In this document: piece after piece, positions 1 through 6,992 of the stretch | Layout of the letters: each line of letters starts with the position of its first letter | How positions within the stretch are numbered: the first letter of the stretch is position 1 | From: Candidatus Korarchaeum sp. | GTDB lineage: Archaea > Korarchaeota > Korarchaeia > Korarchaeales > Korarchaeaceae | NCBI GenBank assembly: GCA_020833055.1 | Contig: JAJHQZ010000009.1 | Coordinates: 1-35,536, forward strand | DNA length: 35,536 bases | Direction of reading: 5' to 3' | Program-made: the position numbers and the translations under genes | Notes under the pieces: model-generated | Told to the model about the DNA's origin: nothing | The model's database searches: none | Seen by the model: only the letters and a program-made list of their open reading frames with translations

Positions 1-631
1 TAGCTCTAGGGCCCTCTACCCTATATCCTATATCAGCAAGCTTCCTCACGATATCGAGGATCTTCCTGCTAATAGGATCGCTCTCAAGGGCCTCCCTGAC
101 GACCAGATATTTGTAGACCTCCTTGGGGACCAGCTCTATCATTGGGCCCTCATGACCGCAATTCAGACATCTATAAGAATATAAGGGGACTGAGAAGACC
201 TCCTTGCAAGACGCACATCTGTAAATGTCAGCCACTCTGATGTAATCTACCCCCGGGGCCTTCAGTTCCTTCCCGCACTTCGGGCATATCCTCCTCCCAT
301 CCGGACCCATGAACTCCTCCTCGAGCCCTGAGTAACCGCAGCTCAAGTGCTCTATTACTATGCCCTTAGAGAAGTTCAATGAACCGCAGTAAGGGCATTT
401 AGCCCTCAGAAGGAATACCTCGGATCCGCAATTCGGGCAGCTAGCAACTCTATCGTGCAACTCCTTCCTGAGATACCCTCTCTCGTATAGATACTCTAGG
501 GCCTCCCCCACTCCCTCGCACTCCCCCCTCAGGCAGTAATAGTGACCCTTCAGGGGATCGAAACTCGGCCTTATCTCATCTAAGGCCTCGCTTATTATCA
601 GATCGATGAGCCTCAGGGCCCTCTCGTGCAT
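1..631 (-). CDS. TackOD1-type multi-zinc protein (C-terminus beyond window edge)
   Basis: The reading frame starts at ATG 631 and stays open to the left edge, so only about 210 residues are visible. After an N-terminal helical part (about residues 1-60) there is a run of zinc-binding pairs: CPNCGS, CPYCGS, a lone Cys in LSCGYS, CPKCGKEL, CASCKE and CLNCGH. The order and spacing match the TackOD1 domain, defined by comparative genomics in TACK archaea and thought to act in signalling. The last residues seen look like the beginning of the REase-like tail found in the neighbouring paralog. The start lies 4 bases after the TGA (636-638) of that paralog, so the two are probably cotranscribed. Exact function is unknown. 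Confidence 0.8.
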   Translation of the reverse strand, partial: MHERALRLIDLIISEALDEIRPSFDPLKGHYYCLRGECEGVGEALEYLYERGYLRKELHDRVASCPNCGSEVFLLRAKCPYCGSLNFSKGIVIEHLSCGYSGLEEEFMGPDGRRICPKCGKELKAPGVDYIRVADIYRCASCKEVFSVPLYSYRCLNCGHEGPMIELVPKEVYKYLVVREALESDPISRKILDIVRKLADIGYRVEGPRA

Positions 632-635
632 GGGA

Positions 636-1591
636 TCACCCTACCACCTCTCGGCGATCCTTCCCCCTCTCCTCCTTTATCAGGGAATGGAGCTTCGTCA
701 ATGCCTCATCTAAGTTCGATGCCTCAATTATCTCTATGTTCAAGCTCTTAGCTAGGGTTTTAGCCTCTTGAGTAGCTCTGGGTATCGCTATTAGCACGCC
801 TCCTCTTGCTGATATATCGAAGAGCTTCCCGAATAGAGCTAGGACTTTCTCCTCCCCCCGCCCTCGCTAGATTCAACGATGTCTATGAATCTTTCCGAAT
901 CCCCTCCCTTAACTGAGAGCGAGAACCTCTGAGTCAGGCCTGAGGCACCTATTACTTCACTGGGATGCTTGACTTCCATCCCCCTCCTCTTGAGCCCCTC
1001 AGATATAGCTCTCTCGAGCGAGGGCTTGAGCAACCTCTCCTCGATGACCTCGTACCTCAATAGGGGCTTCAGATCTAACTCGCTCTCACTCATGGACTCC
1101 CCGCAATCGGAACAGATGAAGATTAGCTTGGGGGAGATAGATACTCTCTTGCAATTCTCACAATATATCACGTTCTGATACTTATTGTAATCTACTCCTA
1201 TCGCCCTCAACGGCTTACCGCAATTCGGGCACCTCAGGGTCTCCCCCGATGAGAACATGTCCGAGGGGGCGGTGAAATTGCAAGATATGTGATGGATAGC
1301 CTCCACCCTCCTTATATTCTGCGAGTCGCAGATCGGGCAGAGAAGCCTCAATATCAGCTTGTGGGAGCCGCAATTCGGGCAAGTGGGTATGGTCCCCACT
1401 TTAGTCCCTTTCAATATTCCCTTCCTCTCAAGTTCTATCAGAATATCATTTAAATTCGGGAAATCTTCACGAGAAATACCTAAAGATTCATAATAACTTA
1501 CCCCATAATCGTAATCGAGTCTGGGCTCTATCTCCTTCACTCCCTTCTTTAGGAGCAGGTCTATCAGCATATCCGCGAACTTCGATACCAT
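636..1591 (-). pseudogene. TackOD1 + REase-like protein, frameshifted in a G6 run
   Basis: From ATG 1591 the frame encodes an N-terminal helical region, then the TackOD1 zinc pairs (CPNCGS, CPICDS, CPNCGKPL, CENCKR, CSDCGE, about residues 70-165), then the start of an alpha/beta domain with 'VIGASGLTQRFSL' and 'FIDIVESSEGGG'. The frame stops after 250 residues (839). In the -1 frame the protein continues without a gap through 'EEKVLALFGKLFDIS' and 'GGVLIAIPRAT' to TGA 636-638. Restoring one G in the run (C854-C859 on the plus strand) gives one 318-residue protein. I infer the tail to be restriction-endonuclease-like. The break may be a sequencing error, a real mutation or a -1 slip site. The paralog follows 4 bases downstream. 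Confidence 0.75.
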
Positions 1592-1611
1592 CCAGATTAT
1601 GCTACCTCAAT

Positions 1612-1622
1612 TTCAAATAAAG
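1612..1622 (-). promoter_or_regulatory. TATA-like box for the TackOD1 operon
   Basis: On the minus strand the A/T element 'CCTTTATTTGAA' lies about 25 bases before ATG 1591, the spacing expected for a leaderless archaeal transcript. Confidence 0.45.
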
Positions 1623-1683
1623 GTTGCGAGTGAAAGGAGTGTCTTTCCACCTCCGAGAGCTTCATAGGTTATCTCGAAGAGAT

Positions 1684-2499
1684 CTAAATTGATATAGCTA
1701 TTATTATCCCAGTCGTTATTAATATTGTACCAATAACTTCATTTCTATTCAATTTATTTCCACTAAGGGCAGAGGCTATCTGGGAGACTGGAGGGGCGAG
1801 TGCTGTCGTCAGTGAAGCTAGAGCCACACCTAGCTCCCTGACAGCGTAGAAGTAGAGCGGTAGGGATATGCCCACCCCTATCATCCCCCCTAGAGCTGCT
1901 TTCCCCTGACCCCTCACCCTAGGGCTCGGGAGGGAGAGCATGAGGTAGAGAGAAGCCACTATTATCGAGTTCCAAGTGGCTAATGTCACCTCGCTGACAT
2001 AATTCAGGGCTTTTTTAGCTGCTATAGGGCTGAGGGTCCACCCTATGGATGCTATTAGGCTCAAGGCTATCCCTCTCATCTTCCACTCCCCTGAGCCCCT
2101 CGAGATGAGCCATATCCCGAGGAAAGCGAGAGCAGCCCCTAAAAGAACGAAGGCTGAGAACGGCTCCCCTATCATTATGCTGGGGAGTATGGCCGTCCAT
2201 ATTAGGTAAGTGAATCCTATTGGCGTCGCTCTGCTCGGCCCTATAATGGCTATAGACTTCAGGAATGAGTAATCAGCTATTCCAGTGCCGAGAGCTGCGT
2301 TCAGGATTATGTAAATAATCGCTACTCGCGAGGGAAGCTCGAAGTTACTTAGATAAAGGAGGAGGAGTACTGATAGAGCTCCCAAGGACTTCCAGAAATT
2401 TGCTCTAGCAGACCCGCCCTCTCTAGATGCTTGAGCGTACAAGCTGGGGGTTATGCCCCAGACGCACCCCGCGAATATAGCCGCAGCTAACGCTAGCAA
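1684..2499 (-). CDS. DMT/EamA family transporter
   Basis: A 271-residue, almost wholly hydrophobic protein with about ten membrane segments in two repeated halves, as in the EamA branch of the drug/metabolite transporter superfamily. The N-terminal 'FAGCVWGITP' and the second-half motif 'IASIGWTLSPIAAKKAL' are the typical repeated first-helix signatures. Such proteins export amino acids or metabolites across the cytoplasmic membrane; the substrate cannot be read from the sequence. The start is TTG (2497-2499). It is divergent from the HMG-CoA reductase gene, and both promoters share the A/T-rich patch at 2515-2531. Confidence 0.85.
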   Translation of the reverse strand: MLALAAAIFAGCVWGITPSLYAQASREGGSARANFWKSLGALSVLLLLYLSNFELPSRVAIIYIILNAALGTGIADYSFLKSIAIIGPSRATPIGFTYLIWTAILPSIMIGEPFSAFVLLGAALAFLGIWLISRGSGEWKMRGIALSLIASIGWTLSPIAAKKALNYVSEVTLATWNSIIVASLYLMLSLPSPRVRGQGKAALGGMIGVGISLPLYFYAVRELGVALASLTTALAPPVSQIASALSGNKLNRNEVIGTILITTGIIIAISI

Positions 2500-2518
2500 G
2501 ACATCCCCGGGCGTAATG

Positions 2519-2531
2519 GTAATATTAAATA
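2519..2531. promoter_or_regulatory. Shared A/T-rich promoter patch between divergent genes
   Basis: The 47-base gap between the DMT transporter and HMG-CoA reductase holds one A/T block (TAATATTAAATAAA). It is about 20 bases from each start and could serve as TATA element in both directions. A short GGTGA precedes the reductase ATG. Confidence 0.4.
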
Positions 2532-2546
2532 AATGGTGAATGAGCT

Positions 2547-3818
2547 ATGCGTACTTCCAGGATACCCGGGTTCTACAATCTCCCGATGGATGAGAGGCTG
2601 GAGATAGTTAAGGAATTCGCTGGCCTGACCGATGAAGAAGTTGAGGTACTGAGAGAGGGTAAGCTCCCCAGGGAAGTCGCTGATCACATGATAGAGAATG
2701 TCATAGGCCTCTACTCCCTCCCCTTCGCTATAGCTACTAACTTCCTGATAAACGGGAAGGATTACTTGATCCCCATGGTAATAGAGGAGCCCAGTGTAGT
2801 AGCTGCCGCTAGTAATGCAGCTAAGATGGCGAGGGATTCCGGGGGCTTCGAAGCGGAGGCCACTGATTCAATAATGATATCTCAGATACAGGTAGTCAAG
2901 GTCCCAGATCTCGAGGAGGCGATCAGGAGGATAATGGCCGAGAAGGACAAGCTGATAGCAGCTGCTAATGAGATGGATCCCCTACTGACTAGACTCGGAG
3001 GAGGGGCTAGGGATCTCGAAGTTAGAGTCGTGGGCACTGAAGCCGGGCCTATGCTCATAGTCCACCTATTAGTGGATACTTTAGATGCGATGGGGGCTAA
3101 TACTGTCAATACAATGGCTGAGGGCCTAGCCCCAACCATAGAGAGGTTAACGGGGGGGAAGGTCTATTTGAGGATAATATCGAATTTAGCTGATAGAAGG
3201 TTGGCTAGAGCTAAAGCCAAGTTCTCGAAGGCGGCGATAGGAGGGGAGGAAGTCGTCGAGGGGATAATGTGGGCCTACAGGTTCGCTAAATACGATCCTT
3301 ACAGGGCTGCTACACACAATAAGGGGATAATGAACGGTATAATAGCTGTAGCACTGGCGACAGGCCAGGACACTAGGGCTTTGGAGGCTGGGGCTCACAG
3401 TTATGCAGCTAGGAGCGGGAAGTACACTACCCTCACTAACTACTGGGTGGATGATAACGGGGACCTCTGGGGTAGCATAGAGCTCCCATTAGCAGTGGGA
3501 ACTGTTGGAGGTGTCGTTAGAGTCCATCCTATAGCTAAGATAGCCCTGAAAATATTAGGAGTTGAGAGAGCAAGGGAATTAGCTATGGTAATGGCTTCAG
3601 TTGGCTTAGCTCAGAACTTCGCAGCTCTGAGGGCTCTGGCTACGGAGGGCATACAAGCTGGTCACATGAAGCTCCACGCTAGGAATATAGCTATGTCAGT
3701 AGGCGCTTCCCCGAGCGAGGTCGATGAGGTCGTTGAGAGGATGATAAGGGAGAGGAAGATAAACTTCGAGAGGGCTAAGCAGATACTGGAGGAGATGAGG
3801 AGTGGGAAGAAAGCTTGA
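2547..3818 (+). CDS. hmgA: Hydroxymethylglutaryl-CoA reductase, class II type
   Basis: 423 residues. It reduces HMG-CoA to mevalonate (or runs the reverse reaction), the committed step to archaeal isoprenoid lipids. The signatures are those of the class II (Pseudomonas mevalonii-like) enzymes: 'ENVIG' (about 50-54), 'NGKDYLIPMVIEEPSVVAA' with the catalytic Glu near 80-81, the substrate/cofactor segment 'DAMGANTVNT' (180-189), catalytic Lys259 in 'THNKGIMNG', Asp275 in 'GQDTRA', and the flap His373 in 'GHMKLHARN'. All catalytic residues are present. Start ATG follows GGTGA. Its last 17 bases overlap the next gene, implying translational coupling. Class II is not the usual archaeal form, so cofactor preference should not be assumed. 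Confidence 0.95.
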   Translation: MRTSRIPGFYNLPMDERLEIVKEFAGLTDEEVEVLREGKLPREVADHMIENVIGLYSLPFAIATNFLINGKDYLIPMVIEEPSVVAAASNAAKMARDSGGFEAEATDSIMISQIQVVKVPDLEEAIRRIMAEKDKLIAAANEMDPLLTRLGGGARDLEVRVVGTEAGPMLIVHLLVDTLDAMGANTVNTMAEGLAPTIERLTGGKVYLRIISNLADRRLARAKAKFSKAAIGGEEVVEGIMWAYRFAKYDPYRAATHNKGIMNGIIAVALATGQDTRALEAGAHSYAARSGKYTTLTNYWVDDNGDLWGSIELPLAVGTVGGVVRVHPIAKIALKILGVERARELAMVMASVGLAQNFAALRALATEGIQAGHMKLHARNIAMSVGASPSEVDEVVERMIRERKINFERAKQILEEMRSGKKA

Positions 3819-4899
3819 GATATTCCTAGTGGAGATGCCACTCTTAGCTCCTTTCGAGATAAGCTCTGGGGTGAGCGAGAGGAGGCAGTGCGTGATAGTG
3901 AGGCTGGAGGAAGACGGCTTAGTCGGCTGGGGGGAGGCTCCAGCTGATTCCCAGCCTTTCTACTCATATGAGACATCGGAGACAGCCTTCTACATAATAA
4001 AGGAATTCCTTTCGAAGCCCTTAATGGAAGCTAAGGATCCAAATGAATTCCTGAATAAAGTTAGGAATGTCAGGGGGCATCAGATGGCGAAAGCTGGTGC
4101 TGAAATGGCCCTCTGGGATCTGGAAGCCAAGAAGGCTTCAATTCCATTGTGGAAGCTGCTGGGTGGTGTTAGGGAGGAGATAGAGAGCGGTGTCAGCGTG
4201 GGGATACAGAGGAGCGTGGATGAGCTCCTTAGGATAGTTTCCTCCTACTTGGATGAGGGATACAGGAGGATAAAGCTTAAGATAAAGCCCGGATGGGATA
4301 AGGATATAGTTGGGGCCGTTAGGAGGGAATATCCGGATATAAAGCTCCAGGTTGATGCTAACGCAGCTTACAGGCTCCAGGACTGGCCCTCCCTAAAGGA
4401 ACTGGATAAATATGAGCTCCTGATGATAGAGCAGCCCCTGGATTACGATGATCTAGTCGATCACTCCATCCTCGCTAAGATGCTCAAGACGCCCATATGC
4501 TTGGATGAATCCATAAAGAAGCCTGAGGATTCCTACAAAGCTTACAGGCTTGGCAGTTGCTCAATAATAAACTTGAAGCCAGCTAGAGTCGGGGGCCTCC
4601 TCAACTCCAAGATTATACATGATTTCTGCGAGAGCGTCGGCATGCCAATCTGGATAGGGGGAATGCTCGAGACTGGGATAGGCAGGGGCCATTTGGTGGC
4701 TGCAGCCACCCTCCCGAACGTGAAGTTCCCTAATGACATATCAGCCAGCAGCAGATATTACGAGGAGGATATAGTCGATCCCCCCTGGGAGCTGACATCC
4801 AGAGGTACTATAAGAGCTCCTGGAGCCCCAGGAATAGGAGTTGAAGTTCTCGAAGAGAAATTGAGGAAGTTTTCCCTCAGATCCTGGTCTAGCTCTTGA
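3802..4899 (+). CDS. Enolase-superfamily OSBS / N-acylamino acid racemase-like enzyme
   Basis: 365 residues from GTG 3802. It has the enolase-superfamily MLE-subgroup architecture: an N-terminal capping domain and a barrel with 'KLKIKPGWD' (catalytic Lys158/Lys160), metal ligands Asp185 (VDANAAY), Glu210 (IEQPL) and Asp235 (LDES), and the second catalytic Lys259 (NLKPARVGG). The late segment 'GGMLETGIGRGHLVAA' and 'PNDISASSRYYEEDI' is typical of o-succinylbenzoate synthase / N-succinylamino acid racemase. No menaquinone genes are nearby, so a racemase/epimerase role is at least as likely as MenC. It overlaps HMG-CoA reductase by 17 bases at its 5' end and the convergent marC by 11 bases at its 3' end. 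Confidence 0.85.
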   Translation: MGRKLEIFLVEMPLLAPFEISSGVSERRQCVIVRLEEDGLVGWGEAPADSQPFYSYETSETAFYIIKEFLSKPLMEAKDPNEFLNKVRNVRGHQMAKAGAEMALWDLEAKKASIPLWKLLGGVREEIESGVSVGIQRSVDELLRIVSSYLDEGYRRIKLKIKPGWDKDIVGAVRREYPDIKLQVDANAAYRLQDWPSLKELDKYELLMIEQPLDYDDLVDHSILAKMLKTPICLDESIKKPEDSYKAYRLGSCSIINLKPARVGGLLNSKIIHDFCESVGMPIWIGGMLETGIGRGHLVAAATLPNVKFPNDISASSRYYEEDIVDPPWELTSRGTIRAPGAPGIGVEVLEEKLRKFSLRSWSSS

Positions 4900-5497
4900 T
4901 GAAATCTAGGATACCGGAGGAGATCATATCCGCTGCCGTCGCAGCCACTATTATGGCCATGAACCTACCGAGCCCCCTCAGACCGTTGACCCCCAGGACT
5001 TTCCTGAGCTTCCCCGAGTTCCTGAGTATCAAGTAACTAGCTACCGTAACTAAAGCCGAGGCTAGGGTCAGGATGAGGGAGGAGCATAAGTAACCGTAAG
5101 TCCCGGAGTACTTGTTGGATAGGAGGAGTATTGTCGTCATGGTCCCGGGACCTACTAGCAGGGGAGTGGATAGAGGAACTATAGCGAGCTCCTCTTCCTC
5201 GACGCTCTTAGTCCTCGGCATCCCCTGGAGCATATCGACCGCTAGCACCATGAGTATAGCGCCTCCCCCTATCTTGAGCCCCCTGACGCTTATCCCCATG
5301 AGCTTGAGGATTAGCTCCCCGGCTAAGGAGAATATGGACATCATGATGAAGATAGCTACCGAGACGACCCCCACTATCCTCCTCACCTCGCCCTCATCCC
5401 TGCCCTCGGTCAGGGAGAGGAAGATAGGTATCACGCTTATGGGGTTCAGTATAGCGAATATCTGGATCGCTGAGATACCGACCTCCTCTATGCACAT
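4889..5497 (-). CDS. MarC family integral membrane protein
   Basis: 202 residues with about six membrane helices. 'AILNPISVIPIFLSLT' near the N-terminus, 'GLKIGGGAILMVLAVDML' in the middle and 'PLSTPLLVGPGTMTTILLL' are the conserved MarC (UPF0056) signatures. The family is membrane-bound and widespread; despite its name no transport substrate is established. Start ATG 5497 follows AAGGTGAGCT. The gene is convergent with the enolase-superfamily gene, with an 11-base overlap. Confidence 0.9.
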   Translation of the reverse strand: MCIEEVGISAIQIFAILNPISVIPIFLSLTEGRDEGEVRRIVGVVSVAIFIMMSIFSLAGELILKLMGISVRGLKIGGGAILMVLAVDMLQGMPRTKSVEEEELAIVPLSTPLLVGPGTMTTILLLSNKYSGTYGYLCSSLILTLASALVTVASYLILRNSGKLRKVLGVNGLRGLGRFMAIIVAATAADMISSGILDFIKS

Positions 5498-5628
5498 AGC
5501 TCACCTTACCGGTCCCCGATATATTGTTAATCGAGGGTAATCCTCATGAAGTCTCATACATTCAACATTCATCGAGAATTTTTCTGATATACAGCTTGGG
5601 TACTTAAATATGGGATTCAATGGAGAAT

Positions 5629-5640
5629 CTTTATATAAAA
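5629..5640 (+). promoter_or_regulatory. TATA-like promoter box
   Basis: 'CTTTATATAAAA' is a near-consensus archaeal TATA element. ATG 5661 is about 25 bases downstream, where a leaderless transcript would start. Confidence 0.55.
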
Positions 5641-5660
5641 CGCACCCTCAATTCAGCTCG

Positions 5661-5785
5661 ATGAGAGTCCTCTTAATATTATTTCTCCCATCTTGATCGC
5701 AATTTCTTCAATAATGCCCTTCCAGATACCTGAATGGACCCCGCTAGCCATCTGTTTAATCTTAGCTCCTCTCTCCTTCATTTAA
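5661..5785 (+). pseudogene. Small two-helix membrane ORF, frame-broken
   Basis: From ATG 5661 the frame reads 'MRVLLILFLP' and then stops. In the -1 frame it continues hydrophobically ('ILIAISSIMPFQIPEW', 'TPLAICLILAPLSFI') to TAA 5783-5785. One extra base in the C-run near 5687-5690 would give a 41-residue protein with two membrane helices. No family is recognised. The well-placed TATA box supports a once-real gene, but the ORF is short and the reading is tentative. Confidence 0.3.
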
Positions 5786-5801
5786 ATGTTGAGAGCTGCT
5801 C

Positions 5802-6047
5802 ATGAATTCAGGGAAAATGAATGAGGGAAGCAATTCCAGTAAGAGATCGAAAGTTATAGCTGGCTTGAAGGTCCTCGCACTATTCATCTTATCCTGGCTA
5901 TCCTTATCCTGGCTATCCTCCGGTTATTTGCTAGGGTTCGTCAGCAGCTCCCAAAAAGTTAACTATTATTGCTCTTGGTGCACACTCACAATATTTATAA
6001 GTAGAAGATCCTTAATTCTTCTGTGCCCGGTATGTGGTGGTAAGTAG
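5802..6047 (+). CDS. Small membrane protein with C-terminal Cys pairs (hypothetical)
   Basis: 81 residues: a Ser/Lys-rich N-terminus (1-20), one hydrophobic segment (about 23-48), then 'YYCSWC' and, after about 15 residues, 'CPVCGGK' at the very C-terminus. Two CxxC pairs at the end of a membrane-anchored protein suggest a zinc ribbon, but the stretch between the pairs (TIFISRRSLILL) is unusually hydrophobic, so the fold may be damaged. A perfect 15-base tandem duplication encodes the repeated LSWLS. The promoter of the candidate RNA gene lies inside its 3' end. Function unknown; the ORF could be spurious. Confidence 0.4.
   Translation: MNSGKMNEGSNSSKRSKVIAGLKVLALFILSWLSLSWLSSGYLLGFVSSSQKVNYYCSWCTLTIFISRRSLILLCPVCGGK
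5889..5918 (+). repeat. Perfect 15-base tandem duplication
   Basis: The unit TTATCCTGGCTATCC occurs twice back to back. It keeps the frame of the 81-residue ORF and encodes LSWLS twice within the predicted membrane segment. Confidence 0.85.
5991..6001 (+). promoter_or_regulatory. TATA-like box before the candidate RNA
   Basis: 'ATATTTATAAG' (preceded by CACA) is a good archaeal TATA element. Position 6025, where a G/C-rich self-complementary stretch begins, is about 25 bases downstream. Confidence 0.5.
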
Positions 6048-6228
6048 CACCGAATGGGCGCATGCGCAGGATGAGGGGAACCCCGTTGCCCCTGAAAGCC
6101 ATCGAGGATAGCAACAGAGCTATCCGAGATGGAACGGGTAGTAAATGTTAACTACTCGACAACGGAATTGGTCGGGAGGGACGTGAGGGTATCGATAGAG
6201 TATGTCCTGAGCCCCTCCTGAAGTTTTT
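6025..6228 (+). ncRNA. Candidate structured non-coding RNA, no known family recognised
   Basis: This stretch has no convincing protein frame, is clearly richer in G+C than the preceding gap and contains a series of local hairpins. These are GCCC 6025-6028 with GGGC 6056-6059 enclosing GGTG/CACC; AGGGG 6074-6078 with CCCCT 6089-6093; CCATC 6099-6103 with GATGG 6128-6132, enclosing GGATAG 6106-6111 with CTATCC 6120-6125 and separated by GA facing GA; GGGTAGT 6136-6142 with ACTACTC 6151-6157; and GGAGGG 6175-6180 with CCCTCC 6213-6218. A T5 run follows at 6224-6228, just before the convergent mntP stop. Together with the TATA box this is compatible with a stand-alone RNA gene. I found neither RNase P nor SRP signature motifs. 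Ends are estimates. Confidence 0.5.
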
Positions 6229-6236
6229 AATTAAGA

Positions 6237-6749
6237 TCACCCCAATGTATGCTCCATCAGGATCTTAACTCCTATAGCTATTAATATTAGCCCCCCTACT
6301 TTCTCAGATTTATCCCCCATCCCCCTCAGCCTCGAGCCCAAGCAGTAGCCAGCTATCGTGAGCAAGAAGGATGAGCCTCCGGCTACCAAGGAAGGCGTTA
6401 TTATCTCTAGGCCCAAGAGGGAGAGGGCTATCCCGACTGATAGGGCATCTATGCTAGTAGCTATCGATAGGATGAGTAGCATGGCAGATTTCACCTCATT
6501 TCCCCTCATCATATTTACCCCAGCGAAAAGGAGGAGCAGGAAGGCTATCCAGTGATCGAAAGCCCGTATGTAAGATTCCAAGAGGAGCCCGAAGGAGTAA
6601 CCGGAGAGGAGCATGAAGGATTGGAAGAAACCGAAGGATGTCGCGTAAGTGAGCGCATCCTTTCTCACATAATTGGGGCAAGCGGAGTTTGAGATAGATA
6701 CTGAGAAACAGTCCAAGGCCAAGCTGATGGATGTGAGTAGGGTATCCAT
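6237..6749 (-). CDS. mntP: MntP-type manganese efflux pump
   Basis: 170 residues with about six membrane helices. It matches the MntP (formerly DUF204/YebN) family: 'LALDCFSVSISNSA' in helix 1, 'FGFFQSFMLLSGYSFG', 'FDHWIAFLLLLFAGVNMM', and the second-half repeat 'ATSIDALSVGIALSLLG'. The two Asp-containing helix motifs (ALDCFSVS and SIDALSVG) are the conserved polar sites of the family. It is expected to export Mn(II). Start ATG 6749. The nearby superoxide reductase gene makes a shared metal/oxidative-stress context plausible. A duplicated A/T-rich element lies upstream. Confidence 0.9.
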   Translation of the reverse strand: MDTLLTSISLALDCFSVSISNSACPNYVRKDALTYATSFGFFQSFMLLSGYSFGLLLESYIRAFDHWIAFLLLLFAGVNMMRGNEVKSAMLLILSIATSIDALSVGIALSLLGLEIITPSLVAGGSSFLLTIAGYCLGSRLRGMGDKSEKVGGLILIAIGVKILMEHTLG

Positions 6750-6768
6750 ATTCCTCTGAGCATCGGGA

Positions 6769-6783
6769 CATTAAAAAGTTAAA
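6769..6783. repeat. Copy 1 of 15-base direct repeat upstream of mntP
   Basis: CATTAAAAAGTTAAA recurs exactly at 6836-6850. This copy lies 20-34 bases before ATG 6749. Read on the minus strand (TTTAACTTTTTAATG) it is at TATA position for mntP, so it may be the promoter or a regulator site. Confidence 0.55.
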
Positions 6784-6835
6784 TTGTTTGCCCGGGATTC
6801 CCCGAGAGCTAGGGCACAATCATGGCATCTAGAGG

Positions 6836-6850
6836 CATTAAAAAGTTAAA
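6836..6850. repeat. Copy 2 of 15-base direct repeat upstream of mntP
   Basis: Identical to 6769-6783, starting 67 bases further on. It extends into an A/T block (AAATTTAAAAT). It could be a second promoter or a second operator in the 243-base gap between mntP and the superoxide reductase gene; nothing else was seen in the gap except the TATA box near 6955. Confidence 0.55.
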
Positions 6851-6952
6851 AATTTAAAATTCGGTGCCCATTTTTGATACTTATACTTCTCTCAACTCAT
6901 CAAATCCTGGGCTTCTCAGGGCGAGCTACTCCCCATTCGGAGGATGAACCAA

Positions 6953-6963
6953 AAATTTAATTT
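6953..6963 (+). promoter_or_regulatory. TATA-like box for superoxide reductase
   Basis: 'AAATTTAATTT' lies about 30 bases before ATG 6993. Confidence 0.45.
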
Positions 6964-6992
6964 AGTGTAACTCTGAACTCGGGGGCGAGACC

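Larger units (their letters stand above)
5498..5801. other. 304-base gap: promoter and one broken mini-ORF
   Basis: This gap contains the marC upstream region, a strong TATA-like box at 5629-5640, a frame-broken ~41-residue hydrophobic ORF (5661-5785) and the start region of the next small gene. Nothing else could be recognised. Confidence 0.5.

Noticed and set aside
1621-1683. Minus-strand fragment reading 'EALGGGKTLLSLATFI', like an ATPase P-loop
   Set aside because: It is only about 25 residues, has no start and stops before the TackOD1 promoter. It may be a relic, but support is too thin.
5112-5540. 142-residue plus-strand ORF over marC
   Set aside because: It is antisense to a well-conserved MarC gene and has a shadow-type composition.
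6068-6095. C/D-box sRNA (AGGATGA ... CTGA) inside the candidate RNA
   Set aside because: The C box differs from RTGATGA, there are no C'/D' boxes at proper spacing and the interval is self-complementary, not a guide.
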